Source: Bacillota bacterium (lineage in GTDB: Bacteria; Bacillota; Clostridia; Lachnospirales; Lachnospiraceae). From it: DNA of 64,000 nucleotides. The notes under the pieces are model-generated. The model saw only the letters and a list, made by a program, of their open reading frames with translations, was not told where the DNA came from and made no database searches. Each line of letters opens with the position of its first letter. Within the stretch, counting starts at the first letter, position 1. The translations under genes and the position numbers were made by a program. This document shows, piece after piece, positions 17,977 to 27,361 of the stretch. The stretch covers positions 61,822-125,821 of the forward strand of contig JAEZJV010000082.1 in NCBI GenBank assembly GCA_023415635.1, in the 5' to 3' direction.

Positions 17977-19197
17977 TTAAGAATAACGGATGGAAATTCC
18001 CGCCCTTTTTAGCTTATCCATATTTCGCAGCTCGTTCTGCAGGACCAGTGTTCCACATACCCTGCCATTCTCTTCTCCTGTTTCTTCAAAGCTATAGATA
18101 GGATTAAGGGTTATCTCACCGTCACAGCACTCAAGCACCTCTGTAATCTGAAGCAGGCGGCGGGAGCGGTCTCTCATTCTGCCAAGGTGGACAATAATAT
18201 CTATAGCAGAAGCGATTTGCTTTCTGACAGCCAGAAGAGGGATTTCCGCCCCAAGTAAAACCAACGTCTCCAGACGGCTGAGCATATCCGATGGTGAATT
18301 GGCATGTCCGGTGGACATAGAGCCGTCATGCCCTGTATTCAATGCCTGAAGCATATCTGCTGCTGCCGCATCTCGTACCTCTCCGACGATAATCCTGTCC
18401 GGCCGCATACGCAATGCCGTCTTTATCAGATCACGAATCGTAATTTCGTTATTTCCCTCCGAATTGGCGTTCCTTACCTCAAGACGTACCAGATTCTGTA
18501 TGTTTCTGATCTGAAGCTCTGCAGAGTCCTCTATCGTGATAATTCTTTCTTCACGAGGAATATAATTGGATAATACATTGAGAAAGGTGGTTTTGCCGCT
18601 TCCGGTGCCACCACTGATAAAGATATTATAGCCGGCAATTACCAGCTGTTTTAAGAATTCAGATACTTCCGGGGAGATAGCCTCCAATTCGATCAATCGT
18701 TCCACTGTAATAGGCTTCTCCGGAAATTTTCTTATGGTTATAACCGGTCCCTCCATGGCAATCGGTGCAAGTACGATGTTCACGCGAGAGCCGTCTGGCA
18801 GCCTGGAATCCACGATAGGGCAAGCTTCATTTACTACTCTGTTGGAATGAGATACAATCTGCTGTACCACATCCTCCAGCTTATCAGCAGTATCAAAACA
18901 TACCTCACTTGCGTAAAGTCTTCCTTCCTTTTCGATGAAGATATGCTTCGGGCCGTTTACCATAATCTCTGTAATCTGCTTATCCTCAATTAAGTCCTGA
19001 AGGATGTCCAGCCTTCGTATTGAATTGAAAATATCCTTGCGTAGTCTTACTTTATCTATAATACCGATATATTCTTTCTTACCGTATTCTAACAGGTTCT
19101 TATCGATTGCTTCATACAGCTCTTCGTCCGACACTTCTCTGCAAAGATCCATTTCATCGATAACCCTCTGTCTGAGGATTTCCTTTAGGCCATTCAT
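17977..19197 (-). CDS. CpaF/TadA-type secretion ATPase
   Basis: 406 aa hexameric ATPase. Walker A GGTGSGKTTFLNVL is near residue 198, followed by the Asp box ITIEDSAELQ, Walker B RMRPDRIIVGEVRD and the His box LNTGHDGSMSTGHANS. The N-terminal half has the CpaF-specific EIMVNGPKHIFIEKEGRL. It powers Flp pilus extension. Its ATG overlaps the stop of the TadZ-like gene (ATGA). Confidence 0.95.
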   Translation of the reverse strand: MNGLKEILRQRVIDEMDLCREVSDEELYEAIDKNLLEYGKKEYIGIIDKVRLRKDIFNSIRRLDILQDLIEDKQITEIMVNGPKHIFIEKEGRLYASEVCFDTADKLEDVVQQIVSHSNRVVNEACPIVDSRLPDGSRVNIVLAPIAMEGPVITIRKFPEKPITVERLIELEAISPEVSEFLKQLVIAGYNIFISGGTGSGKTTFLNVLSNYIPREERIITIEDSAELQIRNIQNLVRLEVRNANSEGNNEITIRDLIKTALRMRPDRIIVGEVRDAAAADMLQALNTGHDGSMSTGHANSPSDMLSRLETLVLLGAEIPLLAVRKQIASAIDIIVHLGRMRDRSRRLLQITEVLECCDGEITLNPIYSFEETGEENGRVCGTLVLQNELRNMDKLKRAGISIRYS

Positions 19198-20198
19198 GCG
19201 TACCCCCTATTATTACAATACTGAGTAGCAGAATACCAGGCCTGGCTGTGGGTAAGCTCCTGGAGGCTGCTATAGCCTGCTGATGTGGTGGGTTCCTTCT
19301 GCAGAATAATTCGCTGATACTTATCCTCCTCTATCGTATGTCCCAACCGCTGCATCTGTTCCTCCCATTCCTTTAACACCCTGTTCTGGTAAATGGATTG
19401 ATCTGTAGGTAGCATGACAATGTCACTCAGCTGCATCAGCTCCACAGCTGCATCATTATAATGATCAATATAAAAGATTACCGTCTGATAATCACTATAA
19501 AGGCGTAGCTCAGATATCCATTGTTGCATATCCTCCCTGCATAGGGCGAGCAAATCAAAGCCGTGCTCACTTCCTGACAGATAGCTTAGATTGCCATGAT
19601 AGCTGAGTAATGCTTTCAGCTTTGTTATGATATCCTGCTTCTCTTTAAGATAATAGATAAATTCCGACAGATTATGTTTAGAAACTTCCAGAAAGGATAA
19701 AGAATGCGCCGGTATAAGCTCCAGAGGAATAAACAACACCTTCCTCTTCTTCGCTGAGATAAAAGCTCCAGACCAGGCATAGGAAAGCTCCTCAAAACCA
19801 GCCTTGGGTGAAAAGATTGTTATAATATCCATAGTCTTATGATTTACTCCCACCTGTAGCTCATCAAGCCGCTTCATATAATCGTGCATTATTTCATCCA
19901 TGATTGTACTTACTCGTTGGTATTTGAATATGGATGGCAGCTCTTCGTTCTGCTCGAAATATCGTTCCTCGGATAGCTGATAACTATATCTGATATTGTC
20001 CTTGGCAATTCCCTCGAGCAGTACCGGCTTACCCAGTACCAGTATCTCGACTCTGCACCGCTTCAAATACGCAATCAGACTGTCCTGTAGCGTAAAAGCA
20101 GAAATTTCAAATTCAAAATCGCTCTTGTTTTTAAAATATTCCATAAATCGCGCTGCATAAAAAACATCAGAATCGTAGACAGCCAAAGTTTTTTTCAC
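19194..20198 (-). CDS. TadZ/CpaE-like protein with a degenerate ParA/MinD domain
   Basis: 334 aa, first gene of the Tad operon. The N-terminal 120 residues look like a receiver-type fold (KTLAVYDSDVFYAARFMEYF, then EILVLGKP). The second half follows the MinD plan (IITIFSPKAGFEELSYAWSGAFISAKKRKVL) but the Walker A lysines are missing: the loop reads SPKAGFEELS instead of KGGxGKT. Later blocks (YQTVIFYIDHYNDAAVELMQLSDIVMLP) fit MinD/CpaE. TadZ proteins place the pilus machinery in the cell. Loss of the ATP-binding Lys suggests a non-hydrolysing form. Confidence 0.75.
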   Translation of the reverse strand: MKKTLAVYDSDVFYAARFMEYFKNKSDFEFEISAFTLQDSLIAYLKRCRVEILVLGKPVLLEGIAKDNIRYSYQLSEERYFEQNEELPSIFKYQRVSTIMDEIMHDYMKRLDELQVGVNHKTMDIITIFSPKAGFEELSYAWSGAFISAKKRKVLFIPLELIPAHSLSFLEVSKHNLSEFIYYLKEKQDIITKLKALLSYHGNLSYLSGSEHGFDLLALCREDMQQWISELRLYSDYQTVIFYIDHYNDAAVELMQLSDIVMLPTDQSIYQNRVLKEWEEQMQRLGHTIEEDKYQRIILQKEPTTSAGYSSLQELTHSQAWYSATQYCNNRGYA

Positions 20199-20319
20199 TT
20201 TTGGAATCCTCCCGGATATATTATTGACCCTTGGGGAATACAGGTGTTTGATGCCATGAATTTGGATGATTAAAATAGAATGTTACTCTGTCATAACTAG
20301 AAATTATTACCATAAAATT

Positions 20320-20348
20320 ATATTACATGCTTAGTAAGTATTTGTCAA
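20320..20348 (-). promoter_or_regulatory. Predicted sigma-A promoter of the Tad operon
   Basis: A perfect TTGACA (20343-20348) and TAATAT (20320-20325) with a 17-bp spacer lie 122 bp upstream of the first Tad gene. The long leader (about 110 nt) is AT-rich without a recognised motif. Confidence 0.7.
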
Positions 20349-20475
20349 TCTAAGGAGTGGTATTCCAATTTTTTTCGGCATATTCCCATAATTAATTGCT
20401 TAATTTTACACATTATCACAATAAAAGCCCTACATTTTCTAAGTACTCTCTGCTATGAAATTTCATATTAACCTA

Positions 20476-20748
20476 TTAAGTCATTAAGTAGTATAAGGAT
20501 AATCCATATAACAGTAAAAATCCCGGTAATCCGAGAAGGCCACCGCTAAGCACAGTGATACCGTTAATTCCGACAGTCAGGGAATAGCCCTGTATTCCCA
20601 TGGCAAGATTTAATACATAAATCCCTGCAGTTGTAAAACAGGCACGTAATATAAAATCTATAATCAGATCCGGTCTTTGCTTAATAACACAGCCAATAAT
20701 AAACAGGCTGGTTATTACGATGATGATTACAAATAAAATACTGTTCAT
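20476..20748 (-). CDS. bofA: BofA-like inhibitor of pro-sigma-K processing
   Basis: 90 aa membrane protein with two to three TM segments. The C-terminal GINGITVLSGGLLGLPGFLLLYGL matches the BofA signature (LGiNpvT...GiLGiPG). BofA holds the SpoIVFB protease inactive in the outer forespore membrane of Bacillus; many Clostridia keep the gene with less clear function. It implies a spore-forming lineage. The neighbouring DUF2508 gene is divergent; in Bacillus the homologues yaaL and bofA are adjacent and co-directional, so one of them has been inverted here. Confidence 0.85.
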   Translation of the reverse strand: MNSILFVIIIVITSLFIIGCVIKQRPDLIIDFILRACFTTAGIYVLNLAMGIQGYSLTVGINGITVLSGGLLGLPGFLLLYGLSLYYLMT

Positions 20749-20862
20749 TCTTTTCCCTACCTCTCCCCTTACAGCTTGTTCCTGGAGTAATCCTATTCAA
20801 TTATATGATGTGTAATCCAATTTATGTTAAAACATAGAATAAAAGCCAAATATTCTGACTAT

Positions 20863-21057
20863 ACTAATATGAAACAATGATGTATACCCTCGGCATATAT
20901 CTTTTATCAGACAGCGATGTATCCTAGGGATACAACGAATGTTAAACCATATTGTATTCTTAGGAATGCTATGAAATCAAACTATATCGTATTCCTTTTA
21001 ATACAACGAAATCAAACAACATCGTATTCTTCGGGATACACCCAATGTCAAACAAGG
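20863..21057. repeat. Degenerate ~35-bp tandem repeats upstream of the DUF2508 gene
   Basis: About five and a half head-to-tail units starting near 20863, 20897, 20932, 20968, 21003 and 21038, of 34 to 36 bp each. The shared pattern is AcGAAaTcAAACaa, then ATcGTATtCtt, then ggaT. The units at 20968 and 21003 are closest, the first two the most divergent. The final unit runs into the start region of the DUF2508 gene. Confidence 0.75.
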
Positions 21058-21068
21058 ATGGTGAAGGA

Positions 21069-21290
21069 ATGCCCCTATTAGCGAAGAAGAGACCTCCAAA
21101 AGAAATGACTATGCTGGTAAACGAAATTAATAAAACAAAGATTGCACTGGAAGCTGCCTATTCAAACTTTGAAAATGTAGTTGATCCGGACTTGATAGAC
21201 AGCTGCATCTATGAATTGAATGCCATACAAAACAGATATCACTTTCTTCTGAAGCAGGTAAAGGCCTTTGAAAAAATTTCGGTGAACTGA
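21069..21290 (+). CDS. DUF2508 (YaaL-like) protein
   Basis: 73 aa from the ATG at 21069 (an in-frame ATG at 21045 would add 8 residues but has no ribosome binding site). Sequence is helical and charged: EMTMLVNEINKTKIALEAAYSNFENVVDPDLIDSCIYELNAIQNRYHFLLKQVK, the YaaL/DUF2508 pattern with the conserved DPDLID and YELNA. Function unknown; its Bacillus homologue lies next to recR and bofA. The AAGGATGG about 11 bp upstream is a loose ribosome binding site. Confidence 0.85.
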   Translation: MPLLAKKRPPKEMTMLVNEINKTKIALEAAYSNFENVVDPDLIDSCIYELNAIQNRYHFLLKQVKAFEKISVN

Positions 21291-21312
21291 TTGCATCCAT
21301 ATCGGACGAATC

Positions 21313-21345
21313 AAAACAGGGTGTTATGCTTAACACCCTGTTTTT
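21313..21345. terminator. Strong bidirectional terminator
   Basis: CAGGGTGTTA and TAACACCCTG form a perfect 10-bp stem with a TGCT loop, preceded by AAAA and followed by TTTTT, between the convergent DUF2508 and fliS genes. Confidence 0.92.
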
Positions 21346-21388
21346 GTGATTAACCCTAATTCTGTTCTTCTTTTCTCTTTATGGCTTA

Positions 21389-21868
21389 TTAAGCAATATA
21401 CCCACGGTTTTTACTGCCTGGATCAATATAGGTCTCATTCAGATATCCTCTACCGTAGGTTAAGCCCGCATAGAGCTGCTGCGTGTTACGCATTACCGGA
21501 CCCCGCTTATCTGACTTGCTGACGCCTTCAAATCCGACCAGCAGCTTTTTCAGAACGCTTTCCGCACTTTCGAGGGTGGATGAATTTCTGCGGATGATAG
21601 CGGTAATAATCCTTTTATTAACATAAAGGTATAGGCTCAATAAATCATAGGATAACGCATACTGAAAATTTAATCCTGCCTGCAGCTCTGTTACATATTT
21701 TTGTGCCAGCTTCAGCTCTTTATCAAAGGCTGCCAGATTCCCTTCCTCACAGGCTTCCTTCGCTTCCTTGATTTCTGTCAGAATCATCTCATATAGGATA
21801 ACCGTAAGTTCACTTTGTGAAGCTTGTGTTACTCTGGCTGCAAAGGCTTTGATTGCTTCCTTCTTCAT
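21389..21868 (-). CDS. fliS: FliS-like flagellin chaperone
   Basis: 159 aa, mainly helical, with a FliS-like plan: N-terminal AARVTQASQSELTVILYEMILTEIKEAKEA, central LAQKYVTELQAGLNF and YDLLSLYLYVNKRI. FliS binds the disordered C-terminus of flagellin and prevents premature assembly. It lies 36 bp downstream of the flagellin gene, in the same direction. The tail (TYGRGYLNETYIDPGSKNRGYIA) is longer than in Bacillus FliS. Confidence 0.82.
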   Translation of the reverse strand: MKKEAIKAFAARVTQASQSELTVILYEMILTEIKEAKEACEEGNLAAFDKELKLAQKYVTELQAGLNFQYALSYDLLSLYLYVNKRIITAIIRRNSSTLESAESVLKKLLVGFEGVSKSDKRGPVMRNTQQLYAGLTYGRGYLNETYIDPGSKNRGYIA

Positions 21869-21904
21869 ATTCTTCTTCCTCCCTTAGCGAATGCTTTATC
21901 GTAA

Positions 21905-23443
21905 TTATTGCTGCAGGAGATTAAGTATTGTCTGAGGTCTTTGGTTAGCCTGTGCCAGCATAGCGGTACCTGCCTGAGCAAGCACATTCTTCTGTGTATA
22001 GTTCGCCATCTCTTCTGCCATATCTGCGTCAGAAATACGGGATAAGGATTCCGTCATGTTCTCTGAGGTAGTATCCAGATTAGAAATGGAGTGTTCCAAA
22101 CGGTTCTGATAAGCACCGAGCTTGGAACGGATGGAGGATACCATATTAATCGCTGTATCCAGTAAGGTAATCGCTTCCTGCGCACCGGCAGCGGTACCGA
22201 TATTAATCTTATCAACACCCAGGGTTGCAGGTGTAACCTCCGGAATTCGGACTGCCATGGTCTGTCCTTCATTTGCACCAATCTGAAGATCCATCGGTCC
22301 GGCATCCAAAACCGTCACTGTTACTTCTTTAGAAGCAGCGGGTCCTGTGTAGTCAGGTGTCACGAAAGCTCCTGTGGAATTGGTAATCTCACAATCGGTA
22401 TAACTGGTGCCTGCTGTCCCTGTCTTAACTTCGAATACCATACTGAAGTCATTTCTATCTGATACTGTAATCTTATTACCATCAGTAGATACCGTTGCTG
22501 TCTGTTTAAACATAGAGGGAGCCGTGGAAGATACTTGTGCCTGGGCGTCATGTCCGACTGATTTTGCACCTCCGATCGTAAGCCCCAATACATTGCATAA
22601 TGAACCGTTATCACAGTAAACATCAACATTTTGATCAGAACCGTAATCCCTTGAAATGAAAATAAGCTGATCGCCGTTTTCCAACGGTTTGGAGACATAG
22701 CCTGCATTTTCATCCGGACCTCCGGTGGTACCGCTCGAGGCTATTACATTTACTCCGACGCTGTCGCAGACATTTCTGATCTTTTCAAACACCTTATCTA
22801 TGGTATCACCTAGTTTAATCTCAACAGTTTCTCCATTAATATTGATTGTACCTACCTGACCTGCAGAAATAGTAAACCCGGAGGCCGGGAAGCTTGTTGT
22901 TGCTCCGACAACAACTGCCTGTCTGGCATCATGAGTAATTGTTACAGAATAAGTACCCACATCAACAGTATCTGACAGCGCCACCAGATTAACATCATTA
23001 TCGCTGGAGAAGGATTTTCTGTCGATATTGCCGTTTAACAGACTCATCGTATTAAATTCTGTTGTATCTGATATTCTCTGGATTTCCTGATTTAACTGAT
23101 CGATTTCTGATTGAATTGCATCACGATCCTGAGCTGTATAGGTACCGTTTGCGGATTCTACCGCCAGCTCTCTCATTCTCTGCAGCATAGCTTCAACTTC
23201 TATCATTGCACCTTCTGCTGTCTGAATTACGGAGATTCCATCGGATGCATTTCTGGAGGCCTGATCGAGACCGGAAATCTGTGTTCTCATTTTTTCTGAA
23301 ATAGCCAGTCCGGCGGAGTCGTCTGCAGCACTGTTAATTCGGTAGCCTGAGGAGAGCTTCTCTAAGCTGTTGTCCAATACATTGTTCGTCTTTGCTAATT
23401 GATTGTTAGCCTTTAAAGCCGCGATATTATGGTTGATTCTCAT
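21905..23443 (-). CDS. Flagellin
   Basis: 512 aa. The N-terminal D0/D1 block begins MRINHNIAALKANNQL and includes LSSGYRINSAADDSAGLAISEKMR; the C-terminal block includes SKLGAYQNRLEHSISNL and ends AGTAMLAQANQRPQTILNLLQQ. The middle (about residues 155-400) is a variable outer domain, longer than in minimal flagellins. The conserved start is at 23441-23443, with AGGTGA 5 bp upstream; a GTG 9 bp earlier is less likely. Exported by the flagellar type III system; FliS gene directly downstream. Confidence 0.96.
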   Translation of the reverse strand: MRINHNIAALKANNQLAKTNNVLDNSLEKLSSGYRINSAADDSAGLAISEKMRTQISGLDQASRNASDGISVIQTAEGAMIEVEAMLQRMRELAVESANGTYTAQDRDAIQSEIDQLNQEIQRISDTTEFNTMSLLNGNIDRKSFSSDNDVNLVALSDTVDVGTYSVTITHDARQAVVVGATTSFPASGFTISAGQVGTININGETVEIKLGDTIDKVFEKIRNVCDSVGVNVIASSGTTGGPDENAGYVSKPLENGDQLIFISRDYGSDQNVDVYCDNGSLCNVLGLTIGGAKSVGHDAQAQVSSTAPSMFKQTATVSTDGNKITVSDRNDFSMVFEVKTGTAGTSYTDCEITNSTGAFVTPDYTGPAASKEVTVTVLDAGPMDLQIGANEGQTMAVRIPEVTPATLGVDKINIGTAAGAQEAITLLDTAINMVSSIRSKLGAYQNRLEHSISNLDTTSENMTESLSRISDADMAEEMANYTQKNVLAQAGTAMLAQANQRPQTILNLLQQ

Positions 23444-23505
23444 ACCTATCACCTAAACCTTTCTGTTACGGCTCCATCCCCCTCCGTGATATGATGGTTC
23501 GCTCG

Positions 23506-23533
23506 ATAGTATTCTTTGTATAGATTTTGTCTA
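23506..23533 (-). promoter_or_regulatory. Weak candidate promoter for flagellin
   Basis: TAGACA (23528-23533) and TACTAT (23506-23511), 16-bp spacer, 63 bp upstream of the flagellin ATG. No sigma-28 TAAA-N15-GCCGAT match was found in this 130-bp gap. Low confidence. Confidence 0.3.
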
Positions 23534-23571
23534 TAGTTCAGCAACCTCCGTGTAGCCGAAACACTTTAGAT

Positions 23572-26500
23572 TCATGAGACAGCCTGAGAAGCTTCCTCTT
23601 CGCTGTCCTCGGCCAGCCGTACCGTCTGTACGATGGCCTTAGCAATCCGGTACAGCATACGCTCCGTCTGATTATTTGCTTTTGAATTCTGCTGTCCGTT
23701 CTCAGGATTTTGATAAATATAGGTGTCGTTGTCTCTGTATGAAATACCAAAATCCATTTGCTTCATTATTAAGTTATTGTCCTTTGCCGTTCTCACTATC
23801 TCCTCTGAATTTGCCTGAAGCTTCTTAAGTCCGCTCCGGCTGTCACAGCTTATAAAGCCTTTTAGTATCTGCTGCTTCAGAGAAAAGTCTGCCTTGATAT
23901 CACCAAGCTGCTCCGAAAAGACAGTAGCCGACACTCTTCCATTCTCCTCGCTACCTCTAAGAATTGTTAAGTTGATGTTTGTAATCCCATTGGCGGTCTC
24001 TATAGGGATCTGGTAGAATTCTCTGGCAGCCATCGCTCGCAAGAAAGACATCTGTACAGCTGTACTTCTTAGCTCCGTAAGCCTCCGGCTGTCAAGGGTC
24101 TCTTCGGCGCAGGCCCTCTCCAACAGCTGTCTGGCCTTTCCCTCCAAGGTCTCATAGGCTTCGTTCATAGAAGACTTATCGTTAATACTATCGGATAAAT
24201 CCTCTAATTTCTTTATACCATCTGATAGATTTTCATTCTCGCCTTCACTTTGTTTTTTTAACAGCCTGACAATGGGTGATGCCCCATTGGTCAGAATATA
24301 GTTAGCCAGTGTAATATTCTGTGGCGTGGTGCTCACCTGAAAGTCGTTAAGGAAACGAATGGATTGCTCCGCTTTCCCACAAAGCTCCCGCAGCTGCTGT
24401 ACCTTCTCTGAATATATCTCACCTGCTGCTGTAGCATTCTCCTGCTCCGTAAATAGCTTCTGAAGAAGCTGTTCTGCCGGAACATCCTTAATTACTTCCC
24501 AGATATTACGATTCATGCCTGCCGGGGTTGAATTTTCTGCGATAGCGGTATTGTCTGTATTCCTCTGTGAAAACTCCTGTGACAATGTTGACAGCTTTTC
24601 CGGTGACAGCTCCTTTGTAATCTGTTTGAGTATTCTCTCCAGATACTTAGTCTGCTCCTCCAATCGGCCGGCTCTCTCCAGGGACATTTCCTTAGCCGAA
24701 TTATGCTCCGTGGTATTCATAAAACCGCTTAGCTGCTCGGCTATACTTTCCTTATTGCGAGTCATCTGTGTCAGTGTACCGAATTCATCATCAATTATTG
24801 TATTCATACGCCCTTTTTTACCTGTCTGCACAGCTGTCAGCAGATTACTTAAGGTGACCTCACGGTCGGCCTTGATTACCGCTCCCAAGGCTGCTCCGTC
24901 GGATTTCTCCACATTATAGAGGAGTCGGTAAATACCGATATAGGCTTTCCGTTCTTCCGGGGTGATTTCCTCCGCCTTCTCAAGCTTGTGCAGATAGGTA
25001 CTGAATTTATCTTCCGAGGAGATTCCCTGCTCCTCTTTCATCGCATCAATCTTATCGTTTAATTCGGAAATCGTCATATTAAGTGGATTAAAGCCCTCCT
25101 TAATCATTCTGACGGTCACTGCAGGATGAAGGTTATTGATCAGTGCGGTTACTTCACTGTCATATGCCTTTACCTGTTCGATGCTTTCCTTTGTTATCTC
25201 CATCTGATTGTAGCCAAGAATACGCACGGCACGCTGATTTTGCTCTGTGTCCTCTATATTCATCTCGGCAAGCAGGGAAGCCATATGTGAAAATGCTTTG
25301 CGGATGGAGTCTCCATATTCTACATTCGGTACAGTCATCAATGTCTCGTAAGCAATACCCGCCTTAGTATATTCTGCTTGCAGCTTCAAGCCCTCTGTCA
25401 GCAGTCCGGGAAGTGTCAGAGAACCACGTTCAGCTAATGTAGCTCCGATGGTACTGATGGGAATATGGCTTAACTGTCCCAGACTTTGACTGGCTGCCCT
25501 TAAGGTATCTACCGCCTCTGTCGTTGCCGGGACCTCCGCCTCCTTAAGTAGCCTTTCGTAATAGCTGTTCTCCAGCCTGCGCAGCTCCTCTACCACCCTC
25601 TCGAGCCTCTGTGTCTCTATGGAAATACCTTTCTTTTCAAGGCGTGTTGCAGCCTCTAATGTCATCTTTAGACGTATTTCCTCCATCTGTCTTTGTGCTC
25701 TTACTGCTTCATACTGTCTGTTACGATCAATATCTGCTCCAGCCTCATCTTGGCTCATGTCCTGTCCGTCCGCTGTCCCGGCCGGCATACGCTCAACCGA
25801 AGCTTCTTCGGTCGCCTCTGAGGTTAGCTTATTATCTTCCCTCACATCCTCCATAGCTGCGGTATCCTCGCCCACAGTAGCTCGATCAATAACCGCTGCT
25901 TCCTGTTTCTTCTCCGTCTTAGCATATATTTCAGGACCATTCTCTGAGATGTCCTTATGCTGTAGGTTTCTCTTGTGCCTCACTGATGCTTCTGCTTCCT
26001 CCGGCATCTGCTTCGCTGACTTCTCAGTCGGAGGTTCACTAGGCTTAATAACCCCGGAATTAATACCCTCTTGAACTGCTGCCAGCTTTTTTAGCGTGAG
26101 ATCGATGCCTTCAAAAACCGCATAGCTTACGGCTTCAGGGCTGATACTGCTTATATTGGTAAGGGTCTGCTGTAATGCCTCCTCATCCTGGATAGCCAGA
26201 GATACATTCTTAGGCAGGATACCGTTCTTCATGCCCTCAATGATTCGGTCAAATACCATCTCAGAATTTGCACTGCTTTTTATCTCTTCCAGTTCTTTTT
26301 TATAGGAAAAGGTTTTCTTCGTCAACGGGAGCTTATTGTCTAGCAGCCATTTTGCCTCCTGCAGATTCTCTTCTGTCACTTCAAAGCCTGACTCCTGTAT
26401 TACTGCTTTGACCTGGGGCAAAAGCTCCTTCCATTCTTTCTCAGTTAATTCCTGTTTTTGTTCTGCGGCCTTTTTACTGCCACTGTAATAAGCCTTATAA

Positions 26501-27261
26501 ATATTTTCTATGGTAGGTTCGCTATCCTGATCAATCAGATGCCGTTTGGCCTTATCATCCATTCGACCAGCTATTTCACAGAGCGTTAGTGCTTTACTGA
26601 CCTCACTGATATTCTTATCTGTAACAGGAAGATTCTCTTCCTTTAATCTGAAGGCGATGACCTCCTGAGTCAGCTTCTCCGGCACTTCCTCCTTGACTAT
26701 GCCATCCCTTCTCTGTTGAACCTTCACGCGACTGATCGCCTGATATAAGCCATGAATCGTCATGGTTTCTATCGGGAAGCCCTCCTGCTCCAGAAGGTCA
26801 CAATCATTTTCCGTAAAGGAGGTGCTAATTACCTGGAGCTGATTCATAATTTCCCGAGTCCTCTGCTCCTTCTCTGCAAGTATAGCATTCTGCTCCTTCT
26901 GACTCAGCACCGTCTCCCAGTCTGTATTCGGTACCAGTACAGCCCTTATGGTTTGCTTTAGGTACACCTCTTCCATGTCCGCAAGCTTAAGCTCTATCTC
27001 GCTCTCACTTACCTTAATCACCTCAAAGGTTTTGACCTCCCCGGGGACAGTATTCTTCAAGACCTCCCTTGAGGCTGTCACCTGCTGTCCATCAAAGTCA
27101 AGCGTAACCTGCTCATCCACAGCGATGACCTTACCACTGATCCGGTCTCCTTGTTTTACATTAGCTAAGCCTTCCCCCATCATATCCTTTGTTATCGCCT
27201 GGGGGATACCTTGTGAAGACACCTTACCTACTGTTGTATCCAATGAAATGTTCGTATCCAT
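23572..27261 (-). CDS. Very large FliK-like flagellar protein (possibly DUF6240)
   Basis: 1229 aa. The first ~100 residues (GDRISGKVIAVDEQVTLDFDGQQVTASREVLKNTVPGE then TFEVIKVSESEIELKL) have the N-terminal plan of clostridial FliK/hook-length proteins. The middle is long, charged and helical with repeated Glu/Lys blocks. The C-terminal part (YQIPIETANGITNINLTILRGSEENGRVSATVF and GDIKADFSLKQQILKGFISCDS) resembles a hook-length control C-terminal beta domain. It lies immediately upstream of flagellin and has a sigma-28-like promoter. FliK-like is inferred; FliK proteins are usually much shorter. Confidence 0.6.
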   Translation of the reverse strand: MDTNISLDTTVGKVSSQGIPQAITKDMMGEGLANVKQGDRISGKVIAVDEQVTLDFDGQQVTASREVLKNTVPGEVKTFEVIKVSESEIELKLADMEEVYLKQTIRAVLVPNTDWETVLSQKEQNAILAEKEQRTREIMNQLQVISTSFTENDCDLLEQEGFPIETMTIHGLYQAISRVKVQQRRDGIVKEEVPEKLTQEVIAFRLKEENLPVTDKNISEVSKALTLCEIAGRMDDKAKRHLIDQDSEPTIENIYKAYYSGSKKAAEQKQELTEKEWKELLPQVKAVIQESGFEVTEENLQEAKWLLDNKLPLTKKTFSYKKELEEIKSSANSEMVFDRIIEGMKNGILPKNVSLAIQDEEALQQTLTNISSISPEAVSYAVFEGIDLTLKKLAAVQEGINSGVIKPSEPPTEKSAKQMPEEAEASVRHKRNLQHKDISENGPEIYAKTEKKQEAAVIDRATVGEDTAAMEDVREDNKLTSEATEEASVERMPAGTADGQDMSQDEAGADIDRNRQYEAVRAQRQMEEIRLKMTLEAATRLEKKGISIETQRLERVVEELRRLENSYYERLLKEAEVPATTEAVDTLRAASQSLGQLSHIPISTIGATLAERGSLTLPGLLTEGLKLQAEYTKAGIAYETLMTVPNVEYGDSIRKAFSHMASLLAEMNIEDTEQNQRAVRILGYNQMEITKESIEQVKAYDSEVTALINNLHPAVTVRMIKEGFNPLNMTISELNDKIDAMKEEQGISSEDKFSTYLHKLEKAEEITPEERKAYIGIYRLLYNVEKSDGAALGAVIKADREVTLSNLLTAVQTGKKGRMNTIIDDEFGTLTQMTRNKESIAEQLSGFMNTTEHNSAKEMSLERAGRLEEQTKYLERILKQITKELSPEKLSTLSQEFSQRNTDNTAIAENSTPAGMNRNIWEVIKDVPAEQLLQKLFTEQENATAAGEIYSEKVQQLRELCGKAEQSIRFLNDFQVSTTPQNITLANYILTNGASPIVRLLKKQSEGENENLSDGIKKLEDLSDSINDKSSMNEAYETLEGKARQLLERACAEETLDSRRLTELRSTAVQMSFLRAMAAREFYQIPIETANGITNINLTILRGSEENGRVSATVFSEQLGDIKADFSLKQQILKGFISCDSRSGLKKLQANSEEIVRTAKDNNLIMKQMDFGISYRDNDTYIYQNPENGQQNSKANNQTERMLYRIAKAIVQTVRLAEDSEEEASQAVS

Positions 27262-27361
27262 ATCGATCTATCCTTTATCTAATGATTCCCGGATTACCAT
27301 CCTTCCTCCTTGATAGATGATTATTTCCTGGTCTTCATAAATTGTTATTCTACTGCGTAAT

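Noticed and set aside
20863..21057. Tandem repeats as a CRISPR array
   Set aside because: Units are contiguous and degenerate, without unique spacers of constant length, and no cas genes are nearby.
25619..26074. 151-codon frame antisense to the FliK-like gene
   Set aside because: Serine/Cys-rich shadow translation of Glu/Lys-rich codons; no start site.
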